Of a stretch of DNA of 18,782 nt, positions 8,528 through 17,090 are shown in pieces; position 1 is the first letter of the stretch, and each line of letters starts with the position of its first letter. The DNA is taken from the NCBI GenBank assembly GCA_027575805.1, contig JANBPU010000298.1, forward strand, positions 1 through 18,782, written 5' to 3'. A program made the translations under genes and the position numbers. Below the pieces are notes generated by a model. The model was not told the origin of the DNA. It worked only from the letters and a program-made list of their open reading frames with translations, and searched no databases. This stretch comes from Mycoemilia scoparia (Eukaryota > Kickxellomycota > Kickxellomycetes > Kickxellales > Kickxellaceae).

Positions 8528-9237
8528 GGTGTCTATATATATGTGTGTATGTGTGTGTGATGGCAAAAGTAGTTTACAAAATAAATTGTATAAGATAAAA
8601 ATGGAAAGGTATTAAAAACAAAGGTGAGGTTAGAAAATGGAGGGAGAACAGATCGGTTTAAAAAATACAGGGCAAATGCAAAAGAGAGAGGGAGCGAGAT
8701 TTTTAAGTGGAGGCTGCCAAGTGTGGGGACTTTAGCCTTCACCATCATCATCATCATCATCGCAACTTAGTCGTGGTCACAGCGGACAATATAATTTGCT
8801 TTTGTTATGGTTGCTGTCGAGCTTTAGGCCTAACCACCGACGATTTGTTAGTTTCTTTGGTCTACTAAAGTCGCTCCCACTTTCTAGTCCCTAAGCCTTT
8901 TGATTCGCATCCTCTCATCACAACTGTTGCTTTGAGCTTTGCAGTCTTGGGAAAAACAAGGTCCCTCCTTTTTTCCAGTTCTTTTCGCATACTCCCTTTA
9001 TGGTTATTATAGTATTATAGCTGCTACGTCACCGAGTCCACACCATACAAACAAAATCCAAACTCTAAGGAGATCAAATTCTGTGTCTGCTCTTCCCACT
9101 CATACTGGCCCAATTATCTTTGTACATACACACACACGCGCGCCACCACTTAAAGGGCTTTGATTGATGGGTGGGCTGGTGCGCGGGTTTATTTTGAGTC
9201 CAGTAGCACTGTTGGTATTTTAAGAGCGGAGTTATTT

Positions 9238-9349
9238 GGATCATTATTTTCGAATGAAGTGTATCTTTTTTTAGTGGTCAGCGACTAACTAAAGGAGAAA
9301 TCACAACCTATTGGCAAATGATTGGTCACCCCTTCAAAAATGATCACTC
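9238..9349. repeat. Degenerate copy of the inverted-repeat element upstream of the array
   Basis: The right end (GGTCACCCCTTCAAAAATGATCACTC, within 9324-9349) matches the right terminus of the intact elements. The left end (GGATCATTATTTTCGAATG from 9238) aligns with the terminal repeat at about 13 of 19 positions. The span of about 112 bp equals the intact copy at 11547. The centre no longer aligns well. Confidence 0.5.
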
Positions 9350-10391
9350 TTAAAAGTATTTAGTATGAATTCACTTTTCTTTAAACCATACTTGCTTTTT
9401 TGAGTTGCTTTAACAACACGAAATTTAAAAGATCAAATAAAAAACTCAAAGTGCGCATAAGATACGTATTTATTTTAATGAATAATATTATATAAATGTA
9501 TCAAGCTTATTTCGGCCGCCCCAAGTCATCTTATTCATGAAGAATCACAGCAGTTTTATTGTTTTCAATCCCAAACTTACCAAAAAAAACAAAACACCAA
9601 TTTTTATGCTTTAAAGTTCAGCATTTAATTCTCAAAGGCTTTGAACATTCCACAATACAACATCTCAAGGATTTCTCAGATAAAGATAAGCTTTATAGTC
9701 AAGTACTTTATATTGTTAAGCCATTCGAGATCATGTAGGTGTTTTTCTATAGATTGTGGCAATGATCTGTTTTCTTTAATGGAATTGTATTATAATTAAT
9801 ATTGTTTTTGTAGGGTTGCTATTAAAATTAATAATATGATATAATCGTTAAACTTTAAATTGTTTATAACCAATATATTAATTGGTTTTTGTCACAGTTT
9901 CCACTGAAACAATATTGCAATAGTCTATGGAATATTAGCTCTTTCTAAAATATATTTACAACTTATAGTTTGACATTATTGCAGGCCAGGACACACTTGA
10001 GAGTATTTTGAATTGTTTCTTTTTGATAGATACTCTCACTCACATCATTTATGTAGAGTTAAACTCCTTAAAATGCAAGAATAGTTGCATATAATATGCA
10101 CACAGTCATGACTCTTGGTGGTTCAGCATAAACAACATCAACAAAGCTTCAATAATAATAATAAAAAGAAATATCAAAAGCCTTATTATTTGAAAAAGAA
10201 ATGCATTTACTATGCGTTGCCAACCATTTTTATTTTGCTACAATTTTGTGTTGGTACAAATACATGCATTTCTCTCTTATTTACAAAAAATAAGAGTGAA
10301 TGGTTCCTCGTTCCAAATTACCACTACCACATCTACTGCCGATGGTTAACCTAACCTAAACTGAATTTCAAATCCACAACAATCCATCAAC

Positions 10392-10399
10392 TATAAATA
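10392..10399 (+). promoter_or_regulatory. TATA box of array gene 1
   Basis: A perfect TATAAATA lies 200 bp upstream of the ATG at 10592. The same octamer stands before array genes 2 and 3 at comparable distance, which raises its credibility. Confidence 0.55.
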
Positions 10400-10591
10400 G
10401 ACATTGTTTTTTTACGCCAAAATATAATCCTCAACTTTGATGTTCACAAACAAATTTACATTTTTACTCACTATTCCACAATTCATATTTAAATACAAAA
10501 ACTCCTTCTCTTGATAAGAAAAAACAATTCTTCTCACATTTAGCTCCAAAAGCCCCACACTAACACCAACACTTACACTTGCACAGAAAAT

Positions 10592-11281
10592 ATGGCTATC
10601 CAAATAAATTCTCTTGAAACATTTGTAGCTCACCATCTTAACGAAACATCAACCCACCTAGACAAACTAATAAAATCCGACCAAGATACCGCAGATTCGA
10701 TTGAATATCTATTCGAGGTAGCCAAATGTCAAGACAAGGTTGATCCAGCAAGCCATGCTGAAATCACCCAAGTCTGTGACCAACTATTTACTCGACACAG
10801 CAGCACCAACAACCGACACCAAATTGGAGGCCTCAAGCCCGTGAATGCCAAAATCAAAGAATACTTGACCCAGCACCAAGAATTTATCAGAGCCAAGGTT
10901 TCATTGTGGGATGGTCGATATTCCAAATTTATCAAAACCGATGAAGGCGATGGTGAAGATTTTGGGCAATTCTTAACATTCGGCCCTAGTGATGCTGATA
11001 TGGTATATGAATTGTTTAAAGAAAAGGTTGAGCAAGATTTGGCGGATTATGATGATAAGGGCAAGCAGTATGTCAAAGATGGGACGGAGTTTGCTGATTA
11101 CTTGTTGAAGATTGTCAAGTTCAGTAGAACGACTATGTCGTTGGTTGGCGTTTGTTATATTGCGTTGGAGAGGTATGACGATGGTGATTATGATGGATAC
11201 CAAAGCTTGTTGGATGAATTTTATGTGCTAGAAACTGTTCAGGAATTGGAGAATTATGGCAAGGATGCTGATGAATGGTGA
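10592..11281 (+). CDS. Tandem paralog family, member 1 (229 aa), unknown function
   Basis: I do not recognise this family. The 229-residue protein has no signal peptide or membrane segment and looks largely alpha-helical, with an acidic C-terminus. It resembles the three genes downstream by a motif order, not by high identity: an N-terminal helical stretch ending in AKCQ (Cys46), a central helical block with paired aromatics (WDGRYSKF), an F-x-P element at 130-132 (FGPS), then GTEFADYLLKIVKFSRTTMS and VGVCYIALERY (Cys188). Cys46 and Cys188 have counterparts in all four members. The ATG at 10592 is the first in frame. The stop is followed by a G/T-rich 3' region with (GT)12 and an AATAAAA signal. 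Leucine codons switch from all CTN before codon 82 to almost all TTG after it. Confidence 0.85.
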   Translation: MAIQINSLETFVAHHLNETSTHLDKLIKSDQDTADSIEYLFEVAKCQDKVDPASHAEITQVCDQLFTRHSSTNNRHQIGGLKPVNAKIKEYLTQHQEFIRAKVSLWDGRYSKFIKTDEGDGEDFGQFLTFGPSDADMVYELFKEKVEQDLADYDDKGKQYVKDGTEFADYLLKIVKFSRTTMSLVGVCYIALERYDDGDYDGYQSLLDEFYVLETVQELENYGKDADEW

Positions 11282-11461
11282 ACAAGACGGTAGTGATTGT
11301 TTACCATTATGGATGTTTTGGATTTAATTTCACCAGTATTCCATTTTTTGGTAATGGGGGTTTAAAAGGAGTTTTTAGAAGTTTTGATTTTTTGTGGAGT
11401 TTGTTTAAATGTATTTGGTTTAGAAAGTATTTGAGGGTTATTTTTGAAAAGTTGATATTAC

Positions 11462-11485
11462 GTGTGTGTGTGTGTGTGTGTGTGT
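11462..11485. repeat. (GT)12 microsatellite in the 3' region of array gene 1
   Basis: Twelve uninterrupted GT units lie 181 bp after the stop codon and just before an AATAAAA sequence. The tract is likely in the 3' UTR or at the end of the transcript. Confidence 0.9.
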
Positions 11486-11546
11486 ATAATAAAAAAATCT
11501 ACAGTGTATATGACTGAGATCCATATTAAGGTTAGTTTATAATATT

Positions 11547-11659
11547 GGGTAATAATTTTTGAAGGGTAAAAGTTTACTAGTAAAACTGGACATTCATTTG
11601 ACTGCGATTGCGCCTATAATCTTTGGTCACCAAAATTTACCCTTCAAAAATTATTACCC
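11547..11659. repeat. Intact 113-bp inverted-repeat element (MITE-like)
   Basis: The ends are a perfect 24-bp terminal inverted repeat: 11547-11570, beginning GGGTAATAATTTTTGAAGGG, and its reverse complement at 11636-11659. The centre includes the palindrome TTTACTAGTAAA (11573-11584). TATT flanks both sides (11543-11546 and 11661-11664, one base out), a possible target duplication. There is no coding capacity. It lies in the spacer between array genes 1 and 2. The copy at 13330-13429 is about as long, shares the internal sequence and has the opposite orientation. This is what a non-autonomous DNA transposon family looks like; no transposase gene is in the window. Confidence 0.85.
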
Positions 11660-12056
11660 GTATTGAAAAAGTAGATATAATCAGCCTTTATTTTACATAA
11701 ATAAAAACTATAGATGCACAGTCATTTGACAAATATTGATTATTCGATGGCTTTTTTTGTTTGGCAATATTGGGAGATTCCATTTATGCTTCAATTAGAG
11801 GTTGGAAAGGGATTTGTTTGAATAGTTGCAGGGTAATATCGTAGTCTTTAAGTCATCAGGGCATATCATTCATGTAAAATCCAAACTAAAGATTTGAAGA
11901 GAGTGCATTAGTTATGTGTCAAGCATTTTGCTTTAACAACCAATTTTTACTTTAATGCAAAGCTGGGTCACACAAAGCAACTTCCTCAGACAGTCATGGA
12001 GTGTCAGCACAACATCATTTTTACTTCAGACCAAGATATTTAATTGTAAAAACCTT

Positions 12057-12064
12057 TATAAATA
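12057..12064 (+). promoter_or_regulatory. TATA box of array gene 2
   Basis: A perfect TATAAATA lies 145 bp upstream of the ATG at 12202, as before array genes 1 and 3. Confidence 0.55.
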
Positions 12065-12201
12065 CCACCATTTCCCTCATGTTAGTCTACAATATCATAT
12101 CATTTTTTCTTGCTATTCTAACTTGAAATCTGACAGATATTCTCGACCAAGTACCACCAATTCCATACATTCCATTCGCTACCGCAGTCACTCCTTTCAC
12201 C

Positions 12202-12897
12202 ATGTCTTTACAAAGCACTGGACTTCATGACGCAGTCAAAGATATTTTTGAAGAGCACCTAGAAACCATAAACTGGGTAATCGAATGCGATGAGGATGAT
12301 CAATTCAACATTGACTATCTTTTTAAGCCTCCGGCATGTGTTGCTGTTAGCTATGAAGAAAGGCGTGCTGAAGTTGCCTGGTGGTACAATGAGTACATTG
12401 AAAGTTTATCACCTGAAAACAGGACCAACAATAGTTGGTTTGGTTTGGTGGGTTATCTGTTTGAAACATTCTTGCCCGAATACATGGACAGTATCAAGGC
12501 AAATGCAACATACTATACCAACAGGTATAAGCGATATGTCAAGGCCAGAAGCAATGATAAAGCAGGGCTTGACCAAATCATTAGTTTCGCACCTAATCAA
12601 GCTGTTTTTCAGTTTGGATTGCTGTGCAGGATGGTCACTGATCATTATTGCAACAGCAACAGTAACAACAATGCAGCTGTTATTACGGGTGAGCAGTTTG
12701 CTGACATTTTGATCCAGGTCGTCAAGTTTGCCTTTACTGCTGCTTCGTATGTCAGTATATGTGATCTTGCTTTAAAGAGATACAAAAATTGCAACATTGA
12801 CGGTTGTAAGGCATTGATGGAAAAAATCCTGGTGGACCCTAATGTCGGGGAACTTGCAAGCTTTAGTTATGTTCCCAAAGATGTTAATGAAAATTGA
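12202..12897 (+). CDS. Tandem paralog family, member 2 (231 aa), unknown function
   Basis: This is a 231-residue, apparently soluble and helical protein. Shared family marks are INWVIECDEDDQFNIDYLF leading to Cys46 (PPACV), a central FETFLPEYMDSIKAN helix followed by Tyr-rich NRYKRY, FAP at 129-131, and the C-terminal block GEQFADILIQVVKFAFTAAS with SICDLALKRY (Cys187). The C-terminal block is its closest similarity to member 1 (EFADYLLKIVKF against QFADILIQVVKF). An Asn/Ser-rich insert (151-158) precedes that block. It has more cysteines and tryptophans than the other members. The ATG at 12202 sits in a CACCATG context. A longer upstream ATG frame (11955) overlaps the start in another frame and begins before the TATA box, so it was not accepted. 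AATAAA follows near 13077. Confidence 0.85.
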   Translation: MSLQSTGLHDAVKDIFEEHLETINWVIECDEDDQFNIDYLFKPPACVAVSYEERRAEVAWWYNEYIESLSPENRTNNSWFGLVGYLFETFLPEYMDSIKANATYYTNRYKRYVKARSNDKAGLDQIISFAPNQAVFQFGLLCRMVTDHYCNSNSNNNAAVITGEQFADILIQVVKFAFTAASYVSICDLALKRYKNCNIDGCKALMEKILVDPNVGELASFSYVPKDVNEN

Positions 12898-13329
12898 TTT
12901 ATTCATTTATCATTATTGTTTGGGCAGTCAAGCTATGTTTACATCAACAACTGCTACAGCTAATATATTAATATGGTTATTCCTTTTTTACATTTCCTTC
13001 ATCGGTTTATTGGCATATCCAATGTTTAAATATTTTTAGATTTTCCTTTGTACTTTTATTAGGCGTTAATTAACTTTAATAAAGTTGGTCTAAAAAGCAT
13101 TGTTCAAGTATTTGTTTATTTGATGTTGTGTTTATTAGAAGTATTGATAAATAAATTTATAGTGGGATGGGTAATTCTTTGTTTGCTTCTTGTTGTTAGA
13201 GTCAAGCATATATGTCACTTTAACTCCTGACTCCAATTTAGTTCATCCAAGTCTTTGATTAATTGATTTAATGTCAGATTTGAACAAATGTATATTTTAA
13301 AGTATATAAATTCTAAACTATGACTATAT

Positions 13330-13429
13330 AGGTAATAATTTTTGAAGGGCGAATATTTATAGGGACAATCCCAGCTAAATGGATGTCCAGTTTTACTAGT
13401 AAACTTTCACCCTTCAAAAATTATTACCC
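13330..13429. repeat. Intact 100-bp inverted-repeat element (MITE-like), opposite orientation
   Basis: The terminal repeats GGTAATAATTTTTGAAGGG (13331-13349) and reverse complement (13411-13429 region) are perfect over 19 bp. ATAT lies on both sides (13326-13329 and 13430-13433), a candidate target duplication. Read from the right, the inside follows the 11547 copy closely: AAGTTTACTAGTAAAACTGG, then a CATCCATTT stretch. It is inserted in the spacer between array genes 2 and 3. Confidence 0.85.
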
Positions 13430-13781
13430 ATATGGTTAAAGTTTATAAGGCCTTAGGCAAATTAGGTCCACAAGTGCTTTATGTGAAATAGCTGATAACA
13501 GGGCTAGCTTATGATGAAAACCTATTGAGACCTATTTCATCCCTTATCACTAAGTGAAATCTAACCATATAATCCTGGACTTATTGGGAAAAGATATGTA
13601 TTCAATAAACATTGTAAAAAACCAAAGCATTGATAATGCGATAATCTTATTACTTGGTATCTACTTTTGCCCTTATGCTAAATCTCTAAAAATCTTTCTA
13701 TCTATCACACTACCACCATCACTTTTGCCATAAACAAAACTTCACTGCCCCACATAATAATGCCCATCAGGAATATCAACC

Positions 13782-13789
13782 TATAAATA
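13782..13789 (+). promoter_or_regulatory. TATA box of array gene 3
   Basis: A perfect TATAAATA lies 157 bp upstream of the ATG at 13939. The leader between is C/A-rich and almost free of G, typical of strongly scanned yeast leaders. Confidence 0.55.
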
Positions 13790-13938
13790 ACCATACAATC
13801 AACCTTCCCATGGGGATTTCCAATCACACAACTTTGTGCAAATTTCTTGCTTCCATTATTCTGTTCCATTCTAATACAAACACTCATACTCACCAATAAC
13901 TAAACTCATTATTCAAACCACCCATCCACTCATACAAA

Positions 13939-14634
13939 ATGACTTCTAGACTACTCTCCGATTTCCTCCAAGAACTTCAACAGCTCCTAACCAAAGGTCT
14001 AAATGACATCAACATGGCCACATCATCTCTCCTAAACCACGATAACACCGACGGTTTCTTGGGAAAAGCTGCCAAATGTCAAAACCTTTCTGAAAATCAA
14101 TCCGAAATCATTCGCCAGTACGACATGCATGTCAAACCCCTTTCTTTCAACGATAAACTGCACTTTATTGGCCATGTGTTTGATACAATTGATACCTTTT
14201 TGCCTGAAGCCAAAGCCAATATTTCAAGGAAACTGTTCGCCTTCAATCTTGAAATCGCCAAACCCGAGCATTCTATGAATGATAGAGGAGAGTATGATTT
14301 CTATCGAGAAATCCCGATTGTTCCTTTATATCTGTCTGCCAAGTACAGGCTATTTATTGGGGATGTTGAGAATAAGCTGAAGATGTATGATCGGGGGCAA
14401 GATATTTTTACCAACGGTCAGGAGTTTGTGGACTTTTTGTTTCCTATTATTAGGAATAGTTGTTTTACTGCGGCGTATATTGCTACATGTCATGTTGCTG
14501 TTATTAGACATGGTGTTGGCGATGTGGGCAGGTGTAGGAGTTTGATGAGCGAGGTTGAGGGGTGTTTGGCCCTAGAAGAACTCCAGAAATTTGGTGATGA
14601 AAGAGGAAATGATGTGACTATGGATGATGCTTAA
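13939..14634 (+). CDS. Tandem paralog family, member 3 (231 aa), unknown function
   Basis: The 231-residue protein shares the family layout: an N-terminal Leu/Gln-rich helix, GKAAKCQ with Cys47 (close to AKCQ of member 1), VFDTIDTFLPEAKANI (matching FETFLPEYMDSIKAN of member 2), a central proline element IPIVP near 125-129, MYDRGQDIFTNG, and the C-terminal block GQEFVDFLFPIIRNSCFTAA with IATCHVAVIRH (Cys184). The C-terminal tail is acidic (MDDA). There is no signal peptide or membrane segment. The ATG at 13939 has A at -3 and is the first in frame. The first nine leucines (codons 5-32) are all CTN, while the end of the gene uses TTG and G-ending arginine codons. TTAATAAAG about 115 bp after the stop is a likely poly(A) signal. 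Confidence 0.85.
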   Translation: MTSRLLSDFLQELQQLLTKGLNDINMATSSLLNHDNTDGFLGKAAKCQNLSENQSEIIRQYDMHVKPLSFNDKLHFIGHVFDTIDTFLPEAKANISRKLFAFNLEIAKPEHSMNDRGEYDFYREIPIVPLYLSAKYRLFIGDVENKLKMYDRGQDIFTNGQEFVDFLFPIIRNSCFTAAYIATCHVAVIRHGVGDVGRCRSLMSEVEGCLALEELQKFGDERGNDVTMDDA

Positions 14635-15534
14635 GATGTGTTGTTTAGACAGATTTGAGTCTCATAATGGTCATTAGATCTTTTCATTCTGGGGTTTCTG
14701 CGAGTTAGTTTTTTGGTTGAGGATAATTTTTGAGATTGTAAATAGGTTTAATAAAGATGGGCTAGAAAAAAAAGCACAGTTTCATTTGAAATTATTATTG
14801 CTACTTTATGTGTGACTCTTTTCTAGGTTTGTTTTTTATACTTACTATTTTGAAGTTTCAATTAACAGTTCAGAGACGATATTTTCAGCCTGAGGTTTGA
14901 ATTGCCCTGGAAGAGATCACCTTGTCCATGAGGAGTGCTAGATTTGCACCTATCTATGGTTGGCCTAGCTTTGGTCGTCACCCCCAAGATCATAAGCACT
15001 AACTTTAGACCATCTTTTCAAGTATGTTTGGGGACACAAGAACTCTCTCAACAACTAGCACAAAGCCAATGCCAAGCCTGTACGGACAGTACATGTGGGC
15101 TATCTTCATGTAGAACTTCAGATAAACTGTAGTGTGTTTTTACGCACAAAATATATTTCTTTTCAGTAACTTTTAACCCATAGGTCAGATTATTCAAGGT
15201 TAGCAATTTGATTGCTTTTATAGCGTCCTTAGTTTGGGCGCGGCAAACCTGTTGTTTTAATTAGTATTAATTAGCCAATATACAGTTTCTTGTCATTATT
15301 ATTATTGTTAGAAAAGTTTATATTCTACAAACTTAATTGCCAATTCTTGCTATGGCTTTACTTTTTGCTTATTTCCAAATTGTAATCAAAGTTCAAGTTA
15401 TATTTTTGAAGATGCTATTACAACTGCCTCAATCTTGTATCAGCAAGGATATAGAGTGCATTATTAGCATAAAAATATTACTATTTGAGTCAAAATATAA
15501 ATTTCCTGCACTAAAGCTATACTAATATCCCTAG

Positions 15535-15557
15535 ATTGTGCATTGGATATGCACAAT
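15535..15557. repeat. Perfect inverted repeat, 9-bp arms
   Basis: ATTGTGCAT (15535-15543) and ATGCACAAT (15549-15557) flank a 5-base centre, TGGAT. It lies 100 bp upstream of the CATAAATA motif of array gene 4. It could be a dimer-binding site or a hairpin. Confidence 0.5.
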
Positions 15558-15656
15558 TATTTTTTACTTAGTGCCATTAGCAGCCACTATTCAACATTGC
15601 AAGTTACTTACAACACACACACATACACACACTCTCTCTATCTCTAAAAATCCAAC

Positions 15657-15664
15657 CATAAATA
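15657..15664 (+). promoter_or_regulatory. Probable TATA box of array gene 4 (variant)
   Basis: CATAAATA differs at one base from the TATAAATA before the other three members and lies 182 bp before the ATG at 15839. Confidence 0.4.
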
Positions 15665-15838
15665 TTAGGGGTTTCTCTAGTAAAATTTAGAACTTCAATT
15701 CCATTTTTTCACGCTCATCTATTCTTGCCAAAAAAAATTCAACAAACCAAACATCCTCCTCCTCCTCATTATCATCATCATCACACTCACATCCATAATC
15801 TCAACACACAGTGGTCTTTAAAAATTCAAACCAACAAA

Positions 15839-16549
15839 ATGTCTTCTTCTACACAGACTTCAAATATTGAAACAATCATTCTCACAACTCTGACCCAAAA
15901 TTTCGACACAATAGTCTGGGTCACCACTGACCACCCAGCTTTGGGATTTGACAAGGATTTTGCCCTTGCATGCTATGGTTGTTCTGACATAACTTCAGCC
16001 TACAGCGCAATCCAGTCCCAATACCCCCAAGCCATCATGACCCTTCCAAACGACAAAAAGCGAGAATTTCACAAATTTGCCATTGACGAATCCAAATCCA
16101 TGTTGACCAAGGCTTTAGAAATTATCGAAACCAGACTACGTCACTACAACAACAAATACGCCACCAACTTCATCAACGATCCTATCCGAGCGGCCGAAAA
16201 ATCTGCTTATGATCAGATGCTAAAGGTTACGCCAAATACCCTATTTGGCAAATACCAACGGTTTCTTGAACGTTGCCAAGCTAAAATTGCAGAATTCGAG
16301 TCTGGCAAGGATAATATTTTTGATGACGATGGCGGTGCTGATGAGGATATAGCCAAGAATTTCGCAAACTTTTTTGGAGCGGTCAATACTTACAGTCGCA
16401 TTACTGCGGTGTTTGTGACCATGTGTGAGTTGGCACTTGATATGCGGATTGGTCATAATAATGTTATTCAGGGCTCTGAACTATTGCTGAGCCAGATTAT
16501 GGCCAATGGGCATGTTCAAGGAGACCAAGAAAGCATGGATATTGATTAG
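15839..16549 (+). CDS. Tandem paralog family, member 4 (236 aa), most diverged, unknown function
   Basis: This is the most diverged member, at 236 residues. The match to the family rests on an N-terminal FDTIVWVTTDHPALGFDKDF (compare INWVIECDED of member 2), cysteines at 45 and 48, a long central helix with Tyr pairs (RHYNNKYATNF), VTPNT at 130-134, an acidic loop (about 160-171), and the C-terminal block AKNFANFFGAVNTYSRITA with VTMCELAL (Cys196). The C-terminus is acidic (MDID). It has no signal peptide. The frame is open up to 15725 but without an ATG, so the first ATG at 15839 was chosen (A at -3). Gene direction and size match the array. It is the last member; the next gene is on the other strand. 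Confidence 0.82.
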   Translation: MSSSTQTSNIETIILTTLTQNFDTIVWVTTDHPALGFDKDFALACYGCSDITSAYSAIQSQYPQAIMTLPNDKKREFHKFAIDESKSMLTKALEIIETRLRHYNNKYATNFINDPIRAAEKSAYDQMLKVTPNTLFGKYQRFLERCQAKIAEFESGKDNIFDDDGGADEDIAKNFANFFGAVNTYSRITAVFVTMCELALDMRIGHNNVIQGSELLLSQIMANGHVQGDQESMDID

Positions 16550-16928
16550 TGCTGACTCTGGTTTGTCGAATTAGTATAGTACAAGATGTTTTGTATATGA
16601 ATGTCATTTCTGTAAATGATGCATTTGTCGTCGTTTTCTTGGAGCTAAAAGTTTTTGAAGATATTTTGGACATTGTTTTTGTTTTGGTTAGCTATCTGTG
16701 TATATGGCTGTTGTTTGTGACAGAAAGAAAAAGAGAGAGAGGGTTTGTTATTGAATAAAGTGAACAGATGGTGTTTAAATGTAAATTGATTATTTATTAT
16801 TATGTTAAAAGTTCTTGAAAAAGATTGAATAGTGAAAAGATTAATAAGCTAGAACAGAAGCTAACTTTGGCTACAACTGGATAAAAGATGTCTCACTTGA
16901 AGTTGGCTTGACCGTTTTTGCATAAAGA

Positions 16929-17090
16929 TTACTTAGAAGCACCAAGGGCAGCAAGAACTCTGGGATCTCTAGTTAACGGTCCACGAGTGCCATCGCGGGG
17001 AGTATCCGGATCAACACCTGCTAAAACTGATGAAGCAGTAGACACGAGGAGTGCAATAGCTGGCAAAACAATAAGGTGAGCAATCTGCAT
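16929..17090 (-). CDS. Small protein (53 aa) with a signal-peptide-like N-terminus, unknown function
   Basis: I do not recognise this protein. The frame from the ATG at 17090-17088 gives 53 residues: a hydrophobic segment at about 4-24 with few charges, ending in SVLA, then a polar tail rich in Asp, Arg, Pro and Gly (25-53) ending LGASK. It is either a signal peptide with a 29-residue secreted product or a membrane anchor facing a short charged tail, as in many small organelle membrane subunits. The frame is open to 17216 but with poor sequence. TATAAATT on the minus strand (17198-17205), 108 bp upstream, is a possible TATA box. The strand is opposite to the array. Small size limits confidence, but composition and promoter placement favour a real gene. 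Confidence 0.55.
   Translation of the reverse strand: MQIAHLIVLPAIALLVSTASSVLAGVDPDTPRDGTRGPLTRDPRVLAALGASK

Larger units (their letters stand above)
8528..10591. other. Two-kilobase non-coding region between divergent GCV1 and the paralog array
   Basis: It holds the divergent promoters of GCV1 (minus) and the first array gene (plus). Beside the GCV1 start are CA/TG and TA runs (8535-8560) and a (CAT)6 tract at 8743-8760. An alternating CACACACGCGCGCC tract lies near 9126-9142. A degenerate inverted-repeat element lies at 9238-9349. From 9640 to 10100 the DNA is very AT-rich with no clear structure. No ORF with an ATG and convincing sequence is seen. Confidence 0.5.
14635..15838. other. Spacer between array genes 3 and 4
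   Basis: No inverted-repeat element is seen here, unlike the two preceding spacers. The stretch 14881-15132 is less AT-rich and contains an open frame with cysteines near its end but no ATG; it may be a gene relic or chance. A strong small inverted repeat lies at 15535-15557. CATAAATA at 15657-15664 is the likely TATA element of gene 4. The leader (15740-15838) is a C/A/T-rich run with CTC and ATC repeats. Confidence 0.45.

Noticed and set aside
8528..8566. 13-residue extension of GCV1
   Set aside because: It starts with TTG and encodes a His/Thr run from a CA repeat. The ATG at 8527 has a good context.
8939..9163. 74-codon frame upstream of GCV1
   Set aside because: It starts with TTG and ends in a CA/GC simple repeat, without protein-like conservation.
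11275..11517. 80-codon frame overlapping the stop of array gene 1
   Set aside because: It is translated 3' UTR including the (GT)12 repeat (Val-Cys run).
11955..12230. 91-codon frame with an ATG upstream of array gene 2
   Set aside because: It begins before the TATA box and overlaps the real start in another frame, and its sequence has no resemblance to any family.
15725..15838. 38-residue extension of array gene 4
   Set aside because: It starts with TTG and the His/Pro-rich translation comes from CTC/ATC leader repeats. The ATG at 15839 matches the family length.
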